Assembly: GCA_003342815.1 (NCBI GenBank)
Contig: PTEX01000163.1
Span: forward strand, 481,714 to 545,713
DNA from: Eudromia elegans
Lineage: Eukaryota > Chordata > Aves > Tinamiformes > Tinamidae
Direction of reading: 5' to 3'
DNA: 64,000 bases
Shown here: positions 37,131 through 49,300 of the stretch, piece by piece
Layout: every line of letters begins with the position of its first letter
How positions within the stretch are numbered: position 1 is the stretch's first letter
Made by a program: the position numbers and the translations under genes
Notes under the pieces: model-generated
What the model saw: only the letters and a program-made list of their open reading frames with translations
Database searches by the model: none
Told to the model about the DNA's origin: nothing

Positions 37131-37148
37131 GCGCGCCGCTCCGGCGCC

Positions 37149-37335
37149 ATGTTGCGCGGCCTGGGCAGCTGGCTGGGCCTGGAGCGGGCGGGCGAGGAGA
37201 AGCTGCTGCCGGCCGAGGAGCGGGGTCTGGGCAGCGTCGCAGATGCGGGTGACGAGCCGGCCGCGCGGAGCCCGGAGCCGGCGGAGCCGCAGGCGGACTC
37301 GGACCCGCTCCTGAGCCAGGCCAAGGGACTCGGCA
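37149..37335 (+). CDS. SYAP1: SYAP1 exon 1, residues 1-63
   Basis: 187 nt inside the CpG island, donor gtgagt. It encodes [19 protein letters not shown] through LSQAKGLG. The first ten residues resemble human MFRGLSSWLG; the middle is low-complexity Glu/Ala/Pro. Confidence 0.93.
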
Positions 37336-40300
37336 GTGAGTGTCCTGCCGCGCGGGGCGAGCCGGCGGGCGGCAGCGGCCACCGCAGGACACCCACACCC
37401 CCGCCCGCTGCGAGGGCTGCACGCCAGGAGACGGGGAAAGGCCTCCATAAAGGGAGTAGCTGCCCTTGTTCGGTGTGAGAGGGAGCTCTCGCGTGGCCGT
37501 CTCACCTGGAAAATAATGCTTGTGTTGAGTTAAAGGGAAAGCAAAAAGCACGTTCGCTGCTTTTAAACCGGTGCCTGTCTTTCTGTGGTGGCAGTAACAC
37601 TGTAAGGTGTCAGTAACAGTGCAGCAACTGAAGGAGCAAAGATTGGCAGGTTTAAGGCATGTAAAGGGGTTAGGGTAGAAGTTTAAAAATAGTTACCTGC
37701 TTTCCCTTAAGGCAAAGCTTAAAATGACCTAAGTAGACAAGGTGTGCATAGTGCTCTCAGTGAAGAATGTGTTTAAAGCCGTTCTTCTCTGCCCCTTTTG
37801 GTCTCTGATGTTCCCATATGTCTTCCTGTTTTGTATCCCTTTTAGACATTTGTTCACCATGACATGCATTGCTATTGAGCATCTCATAAGCTGGAGTTTT
37901 TCCTACAGTCTACTCCACAGTTCTGAATCCAGCCTGCACCACTGATAAAACTGGAAGCTTGAAAATGAGCCAATTCTCATGAAGTCCAAAAGAAAATAAA
38001 AAAAAGTAGTTATAATTTCCTTTCAAAAAATAATACCTAACAAAATGAAGTATTTAAATGAGTTGCTAACAATTCTTTGCACTGTTGAATGGTGTTGCCA
38101 CAATGGAAATCAAATATCATATAAAAATAATTGGATATTTGAAATATGAATCGAGCCATTGCCTGTAAACACTTCAATCATCTTTCTAAGAAAATTATTA
38201 GTAACAGTTTTTTAAGCATCAGTAGCTCTCTTCTGACTATGGAAGAAGTGATGCGACCATGCAGAAAAATGTACTTTGTGAAGTGGTGTTTTTATGTAAA
38301 AATACGTTTCAAAGCAAAATTGTTTTGTGAAATCTGTAATGAGACGAGGTCATAATTAGATGTACGTAAGAATTCTGCTTTACTGTAGTAGATTCTTGGA
38401 TATCTTTAGGAGAAGAATAAGTATTGGCTGTTGCACATTTGAAGATCCATGAAATAACAGTAAAGTATTAATTTGTGAGAGATGAAACTTCTTCAGATTC
38501 AATTTCAGTGAAATAATTTGCTCTGGAAATGAGAAATTGATCTAGTGATCCATGGTTTTCTTTTTTAAAAGCAGTTGGATGTTGTTGTTCTAAGATTTGA
38601 AAGCTCTTGAGCCCTCTGTGGTTAACAACCAGCGTAATTGTGTTGGTGCATTTCCCTTCCACGTAAAGAATTCTACCAGAAAACTGCAATGTTGCATATA
38701 TTAAGTAGTCTATATGCTCATGTTCATATTATTACAGAAGGCGGCATTGCCAACACAGTATCATCCATGGTTGGAAGTTTGTGATTATGAACTAAAAAAA
38801 TAAATGTTACCTGTCAAATACTCCTCACACAGACTTGGAAGAGGGAAGTAGACCTTCTTGGTCCTTTGAAGGTGAAAACATTGATTTTCCACTACTAGTT
38901 TGCCAGGCCAAGCACTCCTTCCTATTGAGGCTTTATAAGCACTTTAATATTAGAAGTGTAACTATGTACTTGTCTTTAATAGGAAGAAAAAAATCTTGGG
39001 TATGGCCACAAGATTGGCCAGAACTACATTGTTCAACTGCATCCAGAAACTTGATTATGTTGTAGTATAACATATACCACCTACTGTAACAAATGTTTCA
39101 GGAATTTTTGCACCTGAGATAATTGTGTGTGAGAACGCTTCCACAGATGCAAAAAAAAAAAAAAAAAAAGTCAGGAGAAGAAATAGGCTACTGCCTCCTC
39201 TGCTGTCGTAAGGAGAATACTGTATGTGTGCTAATATGTAAAGTTTAAGATAGGCATTTTTAAATATAACATGAAGCTTGTGTTGTGGTGTAAGCCTGAT
39301 AAAAGATTCCAAAGATGCGAGCAAGTACTGTTGGGAATTTTGGTTGTCACTGTTCTGTGACTTGTAAATGGAAGTTCCATCTAGGAAAGCAGCTTTCTTG
39401 AGGTCTGGCTGGAGGTCTGCATTTTTCAATACAGACTTGGTGATGTCATTAAGAAAGAACATTTTATACACTTACAAGAATAGCAGACAGCTTTTCAAAA
39501 AATGACAGGACTATGCCAAAGCAATAAATTATATTACTAGTTAATAACTATGTGTATTAAAATAACTGAAATCTATTTTTTTTTTTCCTCAATATTCTAA
39601 GGTAATTTTTTCACATTTCTGTATGGCAATTTGAGCAGTTGGGAGATACTTGTTTACACTGTAACTGTGAAATTACAGACATAATACATCTCTTTAAACA
39701 GTGTTAGTGATGTTAACTATCTGAGAATAAACTAATCCAGGTACATAAAGTACTTTAATATTTAAAACTAATAATAGAGGACCACGGTTTGTTTTGTGGT
39801 TCTTGACACCTTTTTTCAGTTCAGCACTGCTGGTACAAAAGACAGTAATTGGAGTTTTTAAAAGTATTTGCTACTGTTCTGACACCATTCAGAAAAATAA
39901 ACAAGAAGACTCATGTTATTTCAAAGACTGAAAAGACAATACAAAATAGAAAAGAGGAAACATTAAAAACTTTAGTTCTAAAAATTCTAAACTTAGAACT
40001 AAAGCAGAATTTTAAAACTTCTGAAGGAATTTGAAGTCTTAGCAAAGATTTTGTATACTTGTTGATTCACTTCATGAGACTATTGTGCATGTTGATTTTC
40101 TTAATTTAAAAAGAAGTTTTTCTCATGTTGATAAAGCTACTTCATTGCTTAATGTACAAATATTACTTGAAGTTATAAAAGAAATTGCTTCAGAACACTG
40201 ATTGGAGAGCAGCATTTTGAAGGCTATTGGAAATGTTTGGTTTAGGAGACAAGTCTAAGGTATAATAATTTATGGTTTACAGAAACTTTGATCAAACAGC

Positions 40301-43300
40301 TACATAACTAAAGAACAAAAATATAAAAGGATTAGCAGGATTTTTAGGAGTTATCTGTAGATAAGAAACTAAGTTAAATGATTTTGAAGGAAGACTTGAA
40401 GTAGATAGCCTAATGTAAAAACAAAATAAAAGAAATCTAGTAAGATAGGATATATAATTTTCAACTCTTTCTTTTTTCATCTGTGAAAGGTTACCTCTTC
40501 AATTTTGCCACTGCTGCTACAAAAAAGATATCTGAATCAGTTGCCGAAACAGCACAAACTATAAAGAAGTCTGTAGAAGAAGGGAAAATCGACAGTATAA
40601 TTGATAAGGTATTTCATTTTTCATTTACTTAATCTGTGACATCTGCTTGCTCACTGTTATTGGAATGTGTAACAAATTTAGCACATGATGCTTCCTCTTT
40701 TTAAACTTGCTTTAGAAATTTGGTAGTTCAAGCACAACTATTCCTGTCATGACTAACAGCTTGACCGAAGTGTGCATACAGAGTAGACATGCCAAAAATT
40801 TCTGATTGGTAACTTATACGTGAAAATGCAGGTAATAGAACAGCTCCTCTGTAAGTTTAATAGTATATGCACTCGTTTAAAAATAAAATAAAAAAAAAGA
40901 ATTTTCAAATATCTAGCTGTGTTGTTTTTCTGTATTATGTTAAAAACACTTTAGAGACTTCTGTTATACAGTGCTTGCTAACTGAAGAGTTGTTCAGACA
41001 TTCTTCATGTTGTCTGTGCTGTGGATCTTAGCCCTGTTCATTGTACAGCGTCCAGGTTCTTATCAAAAAGATATCTCAAGAAAGGGAGTGAGGAGGATGG
41101 GGCTGGCCTCTTCTCAGTCGTGGCCAGTGATAAAACTAGAGGAAACGGCCACAAATTGAGGCACCAAAAGTTCCACAGGAACTTGAGGAAGAATTTCTTA
41201 ACAGTGAGGGTGACAGAGCACTGGAACAGGCTGCCCAGAGAGGTGGTGGAGTCTCCTTCTCTGGAGATCTTCCAAACCCGCTTGGACACCACCCTGTGCC
41301 TCATGCTCTAGGGGACCCTGCATGTGCAGGGGGGTTGGATTAGATGACCTCTACAGGTCCCTTCCAACCCTAGGCATTCTATGATTCTATGAAAAAACAG
41401 AGTTGACTTTCTCATGTATTTTTCTAAAGCATTGATCCTTTACAATAGTCATCTGAAAGTTTTAGGAGTAGGAAATAGTTCAATTTTGCTGTTGTGAGAA
41501 GACAAGTAGTTTTGATAATTTTCTTTGTGTTGGGACATCTGGTCTATATGTTAAATGCCACACCTTATTGTATAACTTAATAGTGTGTTGTGGTTTTCAT
41601 GTGAGCTTGTTTTTGTAGAAAATGTGAAAATAGCCAGGTGAAGTTATTGTAAGTCGAGTTCAGCTTATGTTTTTAAGAAAGAAACTCTTCGCAACTGTGT
41701 TATTTTTTTAAAAAGTCACATATGCTGAAAGAAGTTTGATTTGGAATTAAAGGCACAATAGGTGAAGTTCCAGTAATATTTGCATTTGTAGTTCAACTAT
41801 CACTATAACTCAACTAGTGAGAGAATATATTTAAATTTTGCAGACTATTCCAGAAAGGGAATAGTTACAGAAACTAGTTTCCAGAAATGGGAAATTTACA
41901 AGGTCATTTTGAATATCCACACTGTATTCTGAATTTGTTTGAAGACTGGGAACATGCAAGATCAGTAACATGATATTTCATGCTTCCATTTTGGAAATTT
42001 CCTGAGTGAAGAGATGAAAAATAAGGAAACTCAAATGAAGCAAAGTTATTTAGAAGCAGTATTACTGGAAATCATGTGGGAATTTTTATTCACCAGAAAA
42101 CAAATAAAGGTCATCCATGAATGCTGTTGCCCACTCCCACTCACTCCTACCTTTCCTTTAAAAAAGTGCATATATCTGTGTGTGTATATGTATAGATATA
42201 CCACTGTGGCAAGTGTTAAATTGTTCTAACACTCTTCTTAATACTACCTGTGTTCAGTATCCCTTGGGATGTAGATGATCTGGAAAAATACCAGAACACA
42301 GTTTTAAATATGATGACCTAAGAGGAAAGTCTGGAAAAATCAGTTTTGTTTTGGTCATTCTACAGGGGTTGAAGAAGGGGTGTGACAAAAATGCCAGTGA
42401 TAAGCTATCTGCCATTTCTACCGATTGTTGTCCAAGTAGCAAACAATTTGCTACTAATGAGTATTGGGTAAAATAACTAAAATATTTCTAAGAAAGCAGA
42501 TGCATAGGCCTGGGAATGGGTAACTTAGCATATAGAGTCTTTGTTACTGGAGATGTAAAGCTTTAATTACATGAGGCTGTGAGGCAAAATTGATTATGTC
42601 TCATCAAAAGTATGAATTAGATAATCATTGGTGTGCTCCGGAGGTGGACATTTTCAAAATGTCTCTATTACTGCTGAGATGTGCGTGTAACTGGGGAATT
42701 GTAGCATGTTCAGAAGATTCAAGTAATTGGAGTCTTTAGTAGGAAACAATTTTGACATAAATTTTTGGAGTGAATGTTGGTGTCTAGCTGTGTGGTATAA
42801 ACACAGAGCTTCCATCAACTTAAATGCAGCAATGGATGTTTAGCACATTTGTGTGCAACATATTTTCAGGTCAGTTCTGTGGAGAAAAAAAATAGGTTTA
42901 ATTGTTTACACTTCGAGAAGTTCTGATGTTCAGTGATTTAAATCAGCTTCCGGAGGCTGCATTCAGCTATTTCAATGAAGACAGTCCTTTCTCACTCTGC
43001 AGTCTTCCGCATCCTTTATGAGATGTCCTCTGCTTTGACAACAGCTGCCTTCTTTAAAAGTCCATAGTTTCAACAGAGGAAAGGTGAGGTACAATGAGTG
43101 AGACAGAACTTTTATGAAGAGAGGTATACAATATGATCCCATGATTTAAAAAAAAAAAAGAGAGAGACAGAACTTTCTCCCTCTTTGGAAGCATATATAT
43201 GTTAGCTTTCTGTAAGCCAGTAACCGTAGAAAGGAATATTTAATATGCTTTATCAGAGAATATTCTATGAAATTCTACTATGAGAAATTTCTTAACTGAA

Positions 43301-46300
43301 TTTGAATTCAAATTTAAGATGTAAAACAGGAGAATACATACTCTTTTAATCGAAGTTTGGTTAGTCACAGTATTGTTGCTGCCTGATCAAAAGACGTGTA
43401 GGGTCATAGTGGAGAAACAGTCAATTATAACAGTGATCAAATGATCTAACGTTTTTGAAGCTGTAATTTTCTGTGTTCAGCTGTGTTAAAGAAGGCATTT
43501 TTGCCTGTTGCTGCTTAGGGTAGCTCGGGTGCTACTTTCTCATTGTTTAAAGCAATTTTCCTACTGAGACTGGCAGTTAGGGGGGGCTGGGAGAAATCAG
43601 GTGTGAGGGGTTTTTTGTTGTTGTTTTCCTAGCAGTTCTCTGTAGTTTACTTAAATAGGAAGAGGAAATGCTCTAACCTGTCTCTTAAACGTATCTCTGA
43701 AGCAAGAATCAGAATTAAGCCAGCTTTATGGATATTGACTAGGAGGTCCATAGAGCGCTACAATTATGGTTCTGTAAGGCCCCATGAGATAATTAAACTA
43801 CTCAGTACTATCCTTTCACTGATCAGCCAGTTCTTTCTATTTCCTCTCCCTGCTCGTGGCTCCATTGCTCAAATTTATTACGTTCTTTCAGTGCTTTAAG
43901 TCAAAAATTCATCAGAAAAACAAAATCTAGCAAAAAGTCTAGTTGTGCATCTCATGGGGAAAGGAAATTTGGAATGGGAGGGGAAATATTCTGAGTCAAG
44001 CCAGGTGTAGTGGATGAGTGTCAGAGATGAGGTACAACCAGGTCCTTTTTCCTCTCTCTGACTTCCCTGTCTCAGCATTAGTGAGCTATTGCATTGATTT
44101 GGCTGTCTGGAGAAATAATGTCTTACATTTTTTAAAAAAATAAATACAATGACCTTAAGTTCATGCTGTTCATGCCATCTTTCAAAATCATCATCAAATG
44201 ACTATTAAATTTCCTTCATGTCTGTGTTTCATCTTTAGGTTTCACTGACTATTTTAGCAAAAGCTATCTGTACATAACAGCAAAGTTATACACAGGATGA
44301 TAGTGTCTACCCGGCATGCTTTTGATCCACAGAATATAGCCAACTGTATGTCAGGCAGGAAAAAGGAAAAATAGTCTGAGAAAGTTATTTGATAATTTTT
44401 CTTTATAACAGAAATATCAATGCTCATAAAATAGGCTGTAGGTAGATTTGTTATGGTTTCTTATGCGTAAAATAACATTTTCTTTTTTTCTGTGAATACA
44501 CTAGATAAAATAATGTGAGTTACCATTTTGACTAAAACATACTAGGAAATCAGATTGTAGTTTTCAGCATTCTAAAGCTTTTCTTTTATACCGTGTGAAA
44601 AAATGCTAAACATTAATATCATTAAAGATCAGGAGGAGCTGGTGCAATCTGCTGCATAATAGATACTGCGATGTTACTAGTACTACTACTACTGATATTA
44701 CACTATGCTGAGGTTCTGTGTTATAGGGATTAATCATGAGTTGGCTTGAGAATTTGTATGCTTTTTGGTAACTTGCTTATTGGATCGGTAGGTGTCACTA
44801 TTTACAATTTTTAGCTTACTAGTAACTTACATATTATAGTTTTAACTACTAGCTTAATTCCTTTTTTGTCTCTGCTTTCTACTATAGAAAAACATTTACA
44901 TTTTTATTTCTTGATTATGGCATGCTGACTAGGGGAAATTATTTGAAACGACTAAATCTTACACTGTAATGCACATTGCTTTACTGGAAGTAAGTAGTCT
45001 TTAGTGAAAATTTGTTGGCCTTGTAAATGGAGAAATTATTCAATTTATGAGATTCACCAATCTGGAAATCATGCTTAAATTTGATCTGCAAAATTGTTAT
45101 TGGAATTATGTATTTTTTTAGTCTTTAAAATGTGTTTTAAGGCCAAGGGAATATTCAAGTGTTTATAGCTTTTTAAAAAGCTACTCTATATAGATCTCAG
45201 AAGATAATCTCCATTGTTTGCATTTGATTTGGCAAGGTGATAAGAGTGTTTTGTAAAATTAAGTTTGTCAAGTACGGTTTTAAAGGCAAAAATGGAGCGG
45301 TTCAGTAAAGGGGGCTCTGTGACTGACATGAAACATCTCTGGTTAGCTTACAGAAAAAAAGATTGGGGATACTAGAATATGGCACCACGATGTATTTGAA
45401 GGCATATTTTATCTAAACATGAAACTTTTTTATTTATTTTTATTTATCTCTCTTGCTTTTCTTTTAGACAATTATTGGAGACTTTCAGAAGGAACAAGAG
45501 AAGTTTGTCCAAGAGCAGCAAACAAAAAAATCTGGTAGTGTACTTTTTTATTACACAGTTAATGAGTAACTCTGCATTAACTTAAGTTTCACTAGAAGCT
45601 AAATAATTAAGCTCATTCTGTTTAATGAAACATAGTTATAACAGAGCTTAATGCCTGTTGTGGGGAAAAAATGCTGGATTTATGTGAGATTAGTAAAACA
45701 ATAGTGTTACATTAGATTGCTTTCTTTTAAATCCAATATAAATTACTTTAATATAAACAAAGGTCTGTGTTAGCAGAGCTGATCCTTTGTTGTTTTGAAT
45801 TTCAAGCGTGCATATTGTTGAAAGAAGGAGAACTGGTGACCTCTCCCCTGGGCTTTAGCAATCCTGTAACATCTTAATAACAGAATTGAAAACATGGGGT
45901 GCAGTGTTGCACTGTAATATTTAATTAGCTTTACTGTGGGCGTTGCTACACTTATATTAAAGGCATAATTGCTCTTTTGCTTTCCTAAAAGTCATTTGCT
46001 TTGTAATTATGTGTGATCTAAATCCTTTGAGTTATCCACCCATGTATTACTGAGATCAGTGGATCTATTGGAGACTCTAATAATCAATTTTTTTTATATG
46101 TTGTGTTTCATCATTGGCTTATCTTTTTAATGTTAACCTAAATACCATCATTTATTACTATTTGAATAAGTGATGCCTGTTTTTAATATTGAATATGAGG
46201 GAGTTTTAAATGGATCATGATTAATTTTTTTCATACTGTCTGTAGTTGATATATTTTCTTCTTGAAGTGCTTTTCATGTGATCATGCTGTTTATATAGTT

Positions 46301-49300
46301 ATCTTTTTGAATCTATTAATAAACTCTGGCATCTGTTGAGAAGTGAGCTTCCACACACTTCATGGTGGGTTAACAAAAGAGAGAGACAGAGAGACACAGA
46401 TGGCCTAACTGAAAGAAGCATTAGCATCAGCACATATCAATGTTGGTGAATCCACATGGGATGAACATTTTAAATATACCGAGTGCATGGGAAACGGAGC
46501 TTCATTTGTTCTAGTGCACAAGAATTATTTATAGACTACTAGCAGTTCATCACAATGACTCTGCAGGTTGAATCAACATAGATAGTGAAGAGATTAGTGT
46601 ATTTTCTGATCATTTAAAAATAGTTCATTTTCTCTACTTATGACCTACACAATGAACTGTTCTGGAAATACCTGTGTAGATATGTAAACTGGCGCATGCT
46701 TATTCAGTATATAATATCTTGTAGTTCTTTTCACCATAAATGAGGAATTTCTTCCTTAGCAAATACCATCCTTCTGGATGCCAGGGAAAAAAAAAAAGTA
46801 GTATTCTGAAAACTTAAAAATCAGACACAGTTTAAAGGACATTTAGAAATGACCGACTGCTCAGCCAGTTGCTACAGTGCTACAGTACTCATACAGTGCT
46901 ATTTTAGTAAGTCAAAAATGGCAAATCTGAACAGTAGGAAGAAAAAAAATAAGGTTTTCTTTTAAAATCAGCAAATTAGAGAGCAGCAGCTATTTAAATT
47001 TACTTTATTACACAAAGATCCTTTACTAGAGCTTTTCTCTTATGTCATGAGCTTAGCTTAGAAAAAAGGAACGATGAACTGGTATAGGGATGTGTGTGAT
47101 GTTTTATGTTATTTTATTTAGTGATAGACTTTTGTGCTTTCTGTAATTAAATTGCTCTCCTCCTTCTAATAATAGAAGCAGCAGTGCCACCTTGGGTAGA
47201 TAGCAATGAGGAAGAAACAATTCAACAGCAAATACTGGCCTTATCAGCAGTGAGTATTTTTTTTTTTTTTTTTTCAAAGTAAGTTTGTCTAACACTATTA
47301 AGCAATGTAATGTCAAGTTTGAGGGTTTTTTTTTAGATGCCCACCATTGCATTGGTAACTTAAAAGAGTAAATAGGAGTTCTTCTGGAACTGGCTTGACC
47401 TGAAATAGATCCACAATACATTTTTTTTTTACCTTTTTTAAAAGGTTTATGCCTCTTTGTGCTATTATTAGAAATATGTGGGAAGTGGGGATTGATTTAC
47501 TGGTTATGTATGTTGAATGCAATATCCTTTTTCTGATATCTCTTAACAACTTTAATATGTTTTTCAAAGGATAAACGAAACTTTCTACGGGATCCTCCAG
47601 CAGGTGTTCAGTTTAATTTTGACTTTGATCAAATGTACCCTGTTGCAATGGTTATGTTGCAAGAAGATGAACTGCTCAATCGGATGAGATTTGATCTTGT
47701 TCCTAAACAGTAAGTAGCTTTTGATGGTAACTGTTATCATTATTAAATTATTGTTGTTAAATATTGCTGGTAACATTGTACCTGTAATGTTTCTGCTTAA
47801 TATTTGTAAGTTATTCTTTCTTCTTTTCACTGCTTTCAGTTCCTCCAGTATGTTACTTCCAGTGTGTATATGTTGTATCTGATAGTTTCACATACATGGA
47901 ATGCGGTAAGTGCAATACAATTTAGCAGTCAAAATCTTAAAAAGAACTAGAAGGAGTAGGGGCCCATTACGGTTTGAATATGGAAGAGGTATCTAATTTT
48001 TCCAAGTTCAAGACACTAAATTGATTGATACTCTCTTTCTTTCCACCGTCTTCCCCTCTCCCCTCCTCCCCCCCCAAAAAAAAAAATTCATAAGGAGGTA
48101 AGTATTGCTAAAGAGTGTTTCAGATCTGGTGCTGTTAATTGACACCTCAGTAAAGATAGGGGTTCTCTGAAGAAAGGACAAAAGAATTCATAGCAGAGAC
48201 CGATTCTAGTAGAATCAAGGCAGGCATGACAAACTAATTTTTAACAGCTATAGAAAAAAGCCATGTGTTGTGACTGCCTTCTAGTGGACTTATCTAAAAG
48301 ATAAGTAATGCTTTTGTGACAGGACAGTGTCACTGTGTTGCAGTATGGCTTCTTAATCTCACTTTTATTTTAATACTGGTCTCCTTCCCTGTGCAGTCCA
48401 ACTCTGCTCCTTAAGCTTGTTTCACAGGTCACCTTTTCTGTTTAGCAGGAGTTTCTAGCATTAGTCTCCTTGTCCGAGGATGAAAATAGGAAAGTAAACA
48501 GCTTTGTGAGCTTCTCTGTCTTAAGTTTCCTCCTTTGCTAGAACTTCCTAGTTCTTCATTCTGTTTAGCCCTTCCCTACTGTTCCTTTCTACTCTGTCAG
48601 TCCCAGGGCTTTGCCTGTATTCTAGCTCTTCATCAGATCTGCCCTGATATAGTCTGCAGTCTCTGGTCCTGCTCGCCTTACCTCACCTACCCCACCTGCT
48701 TTTTCTGGTTTCTGTTTCTTCTGGGTTAAAACAGTCTTCTGTTTGCTGGAGGATCATCAGTGGGCAATATCACTTAGGAGAAAAACAACTTCCGCTTACC
48801 AGAGCTGATTGTTTACTAGATGACAGTTTCTACTTACTGGAAGTCCTTCACTTGCAGACTAGAGCTTGCTAAAAGTCATCCAGAAAGTGAAATAATCTTG
48901 CTACATTCTTAGCAGAGCTTTTGCCTGTAAATCAAAGATTCTGTTTTCACCTGAGGTCTAGAGAAGATGTACACAAATATGTCTTTCACAATGAGAAAAT
49001 ATAGGCTTTAGAAGGGACTAAATAAAACAGATTAATTTGTTTTGTTGAGTTTATTTACATAATTGGGAAAGAGGGATAGAACAGCATAACCTTTTTTCCA
49101 AATGTGCATTTGCTGTCTGCTGTTAAGTGTTTTTAAAGAATAACCTCTTACCATTATATGTTCAAGCTCAATATAGCTATGTTATAAGAGGTCAAAAATG
49201 TTATTTTTTTAAGCAATGTTTATTTCATAATTTCTAAGTTTTTATTTAAGAGGCAATTCTTTCTATTCCTTCCCTCAACGTGCTTCATTTTATTTCATTG

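Larger units (their letters stand above)
36260..37430. promoter_or_regulatory. CpG island, divergent CTPS2/SYAP1 promoter
   Basis: The base composition changes abruptly from AT-rich intron to dense GC with very many CpG dinucleotides, then back again in SYAP1 intron 1. CTPS2 runs left and SYAP1 right from this island. No TATA box is seen, as is usual for housekeeping promoters of this class. Confidence 0.85.

Noticed and set aside
36792-37551. Several long open frames on both strands across the CpG island
   Set aside because: Stop codons are rare in GC-rich sequence. Only the + frame from 37149 to 37335 matches SYAP1; the rest are shadows.
39055-39471. 138-codon antisense open frame in SYAP1 intron 1
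   Set aside because: Includes a poly-Phe run from an A-rich tract, no known family, no splice or promoter signals.
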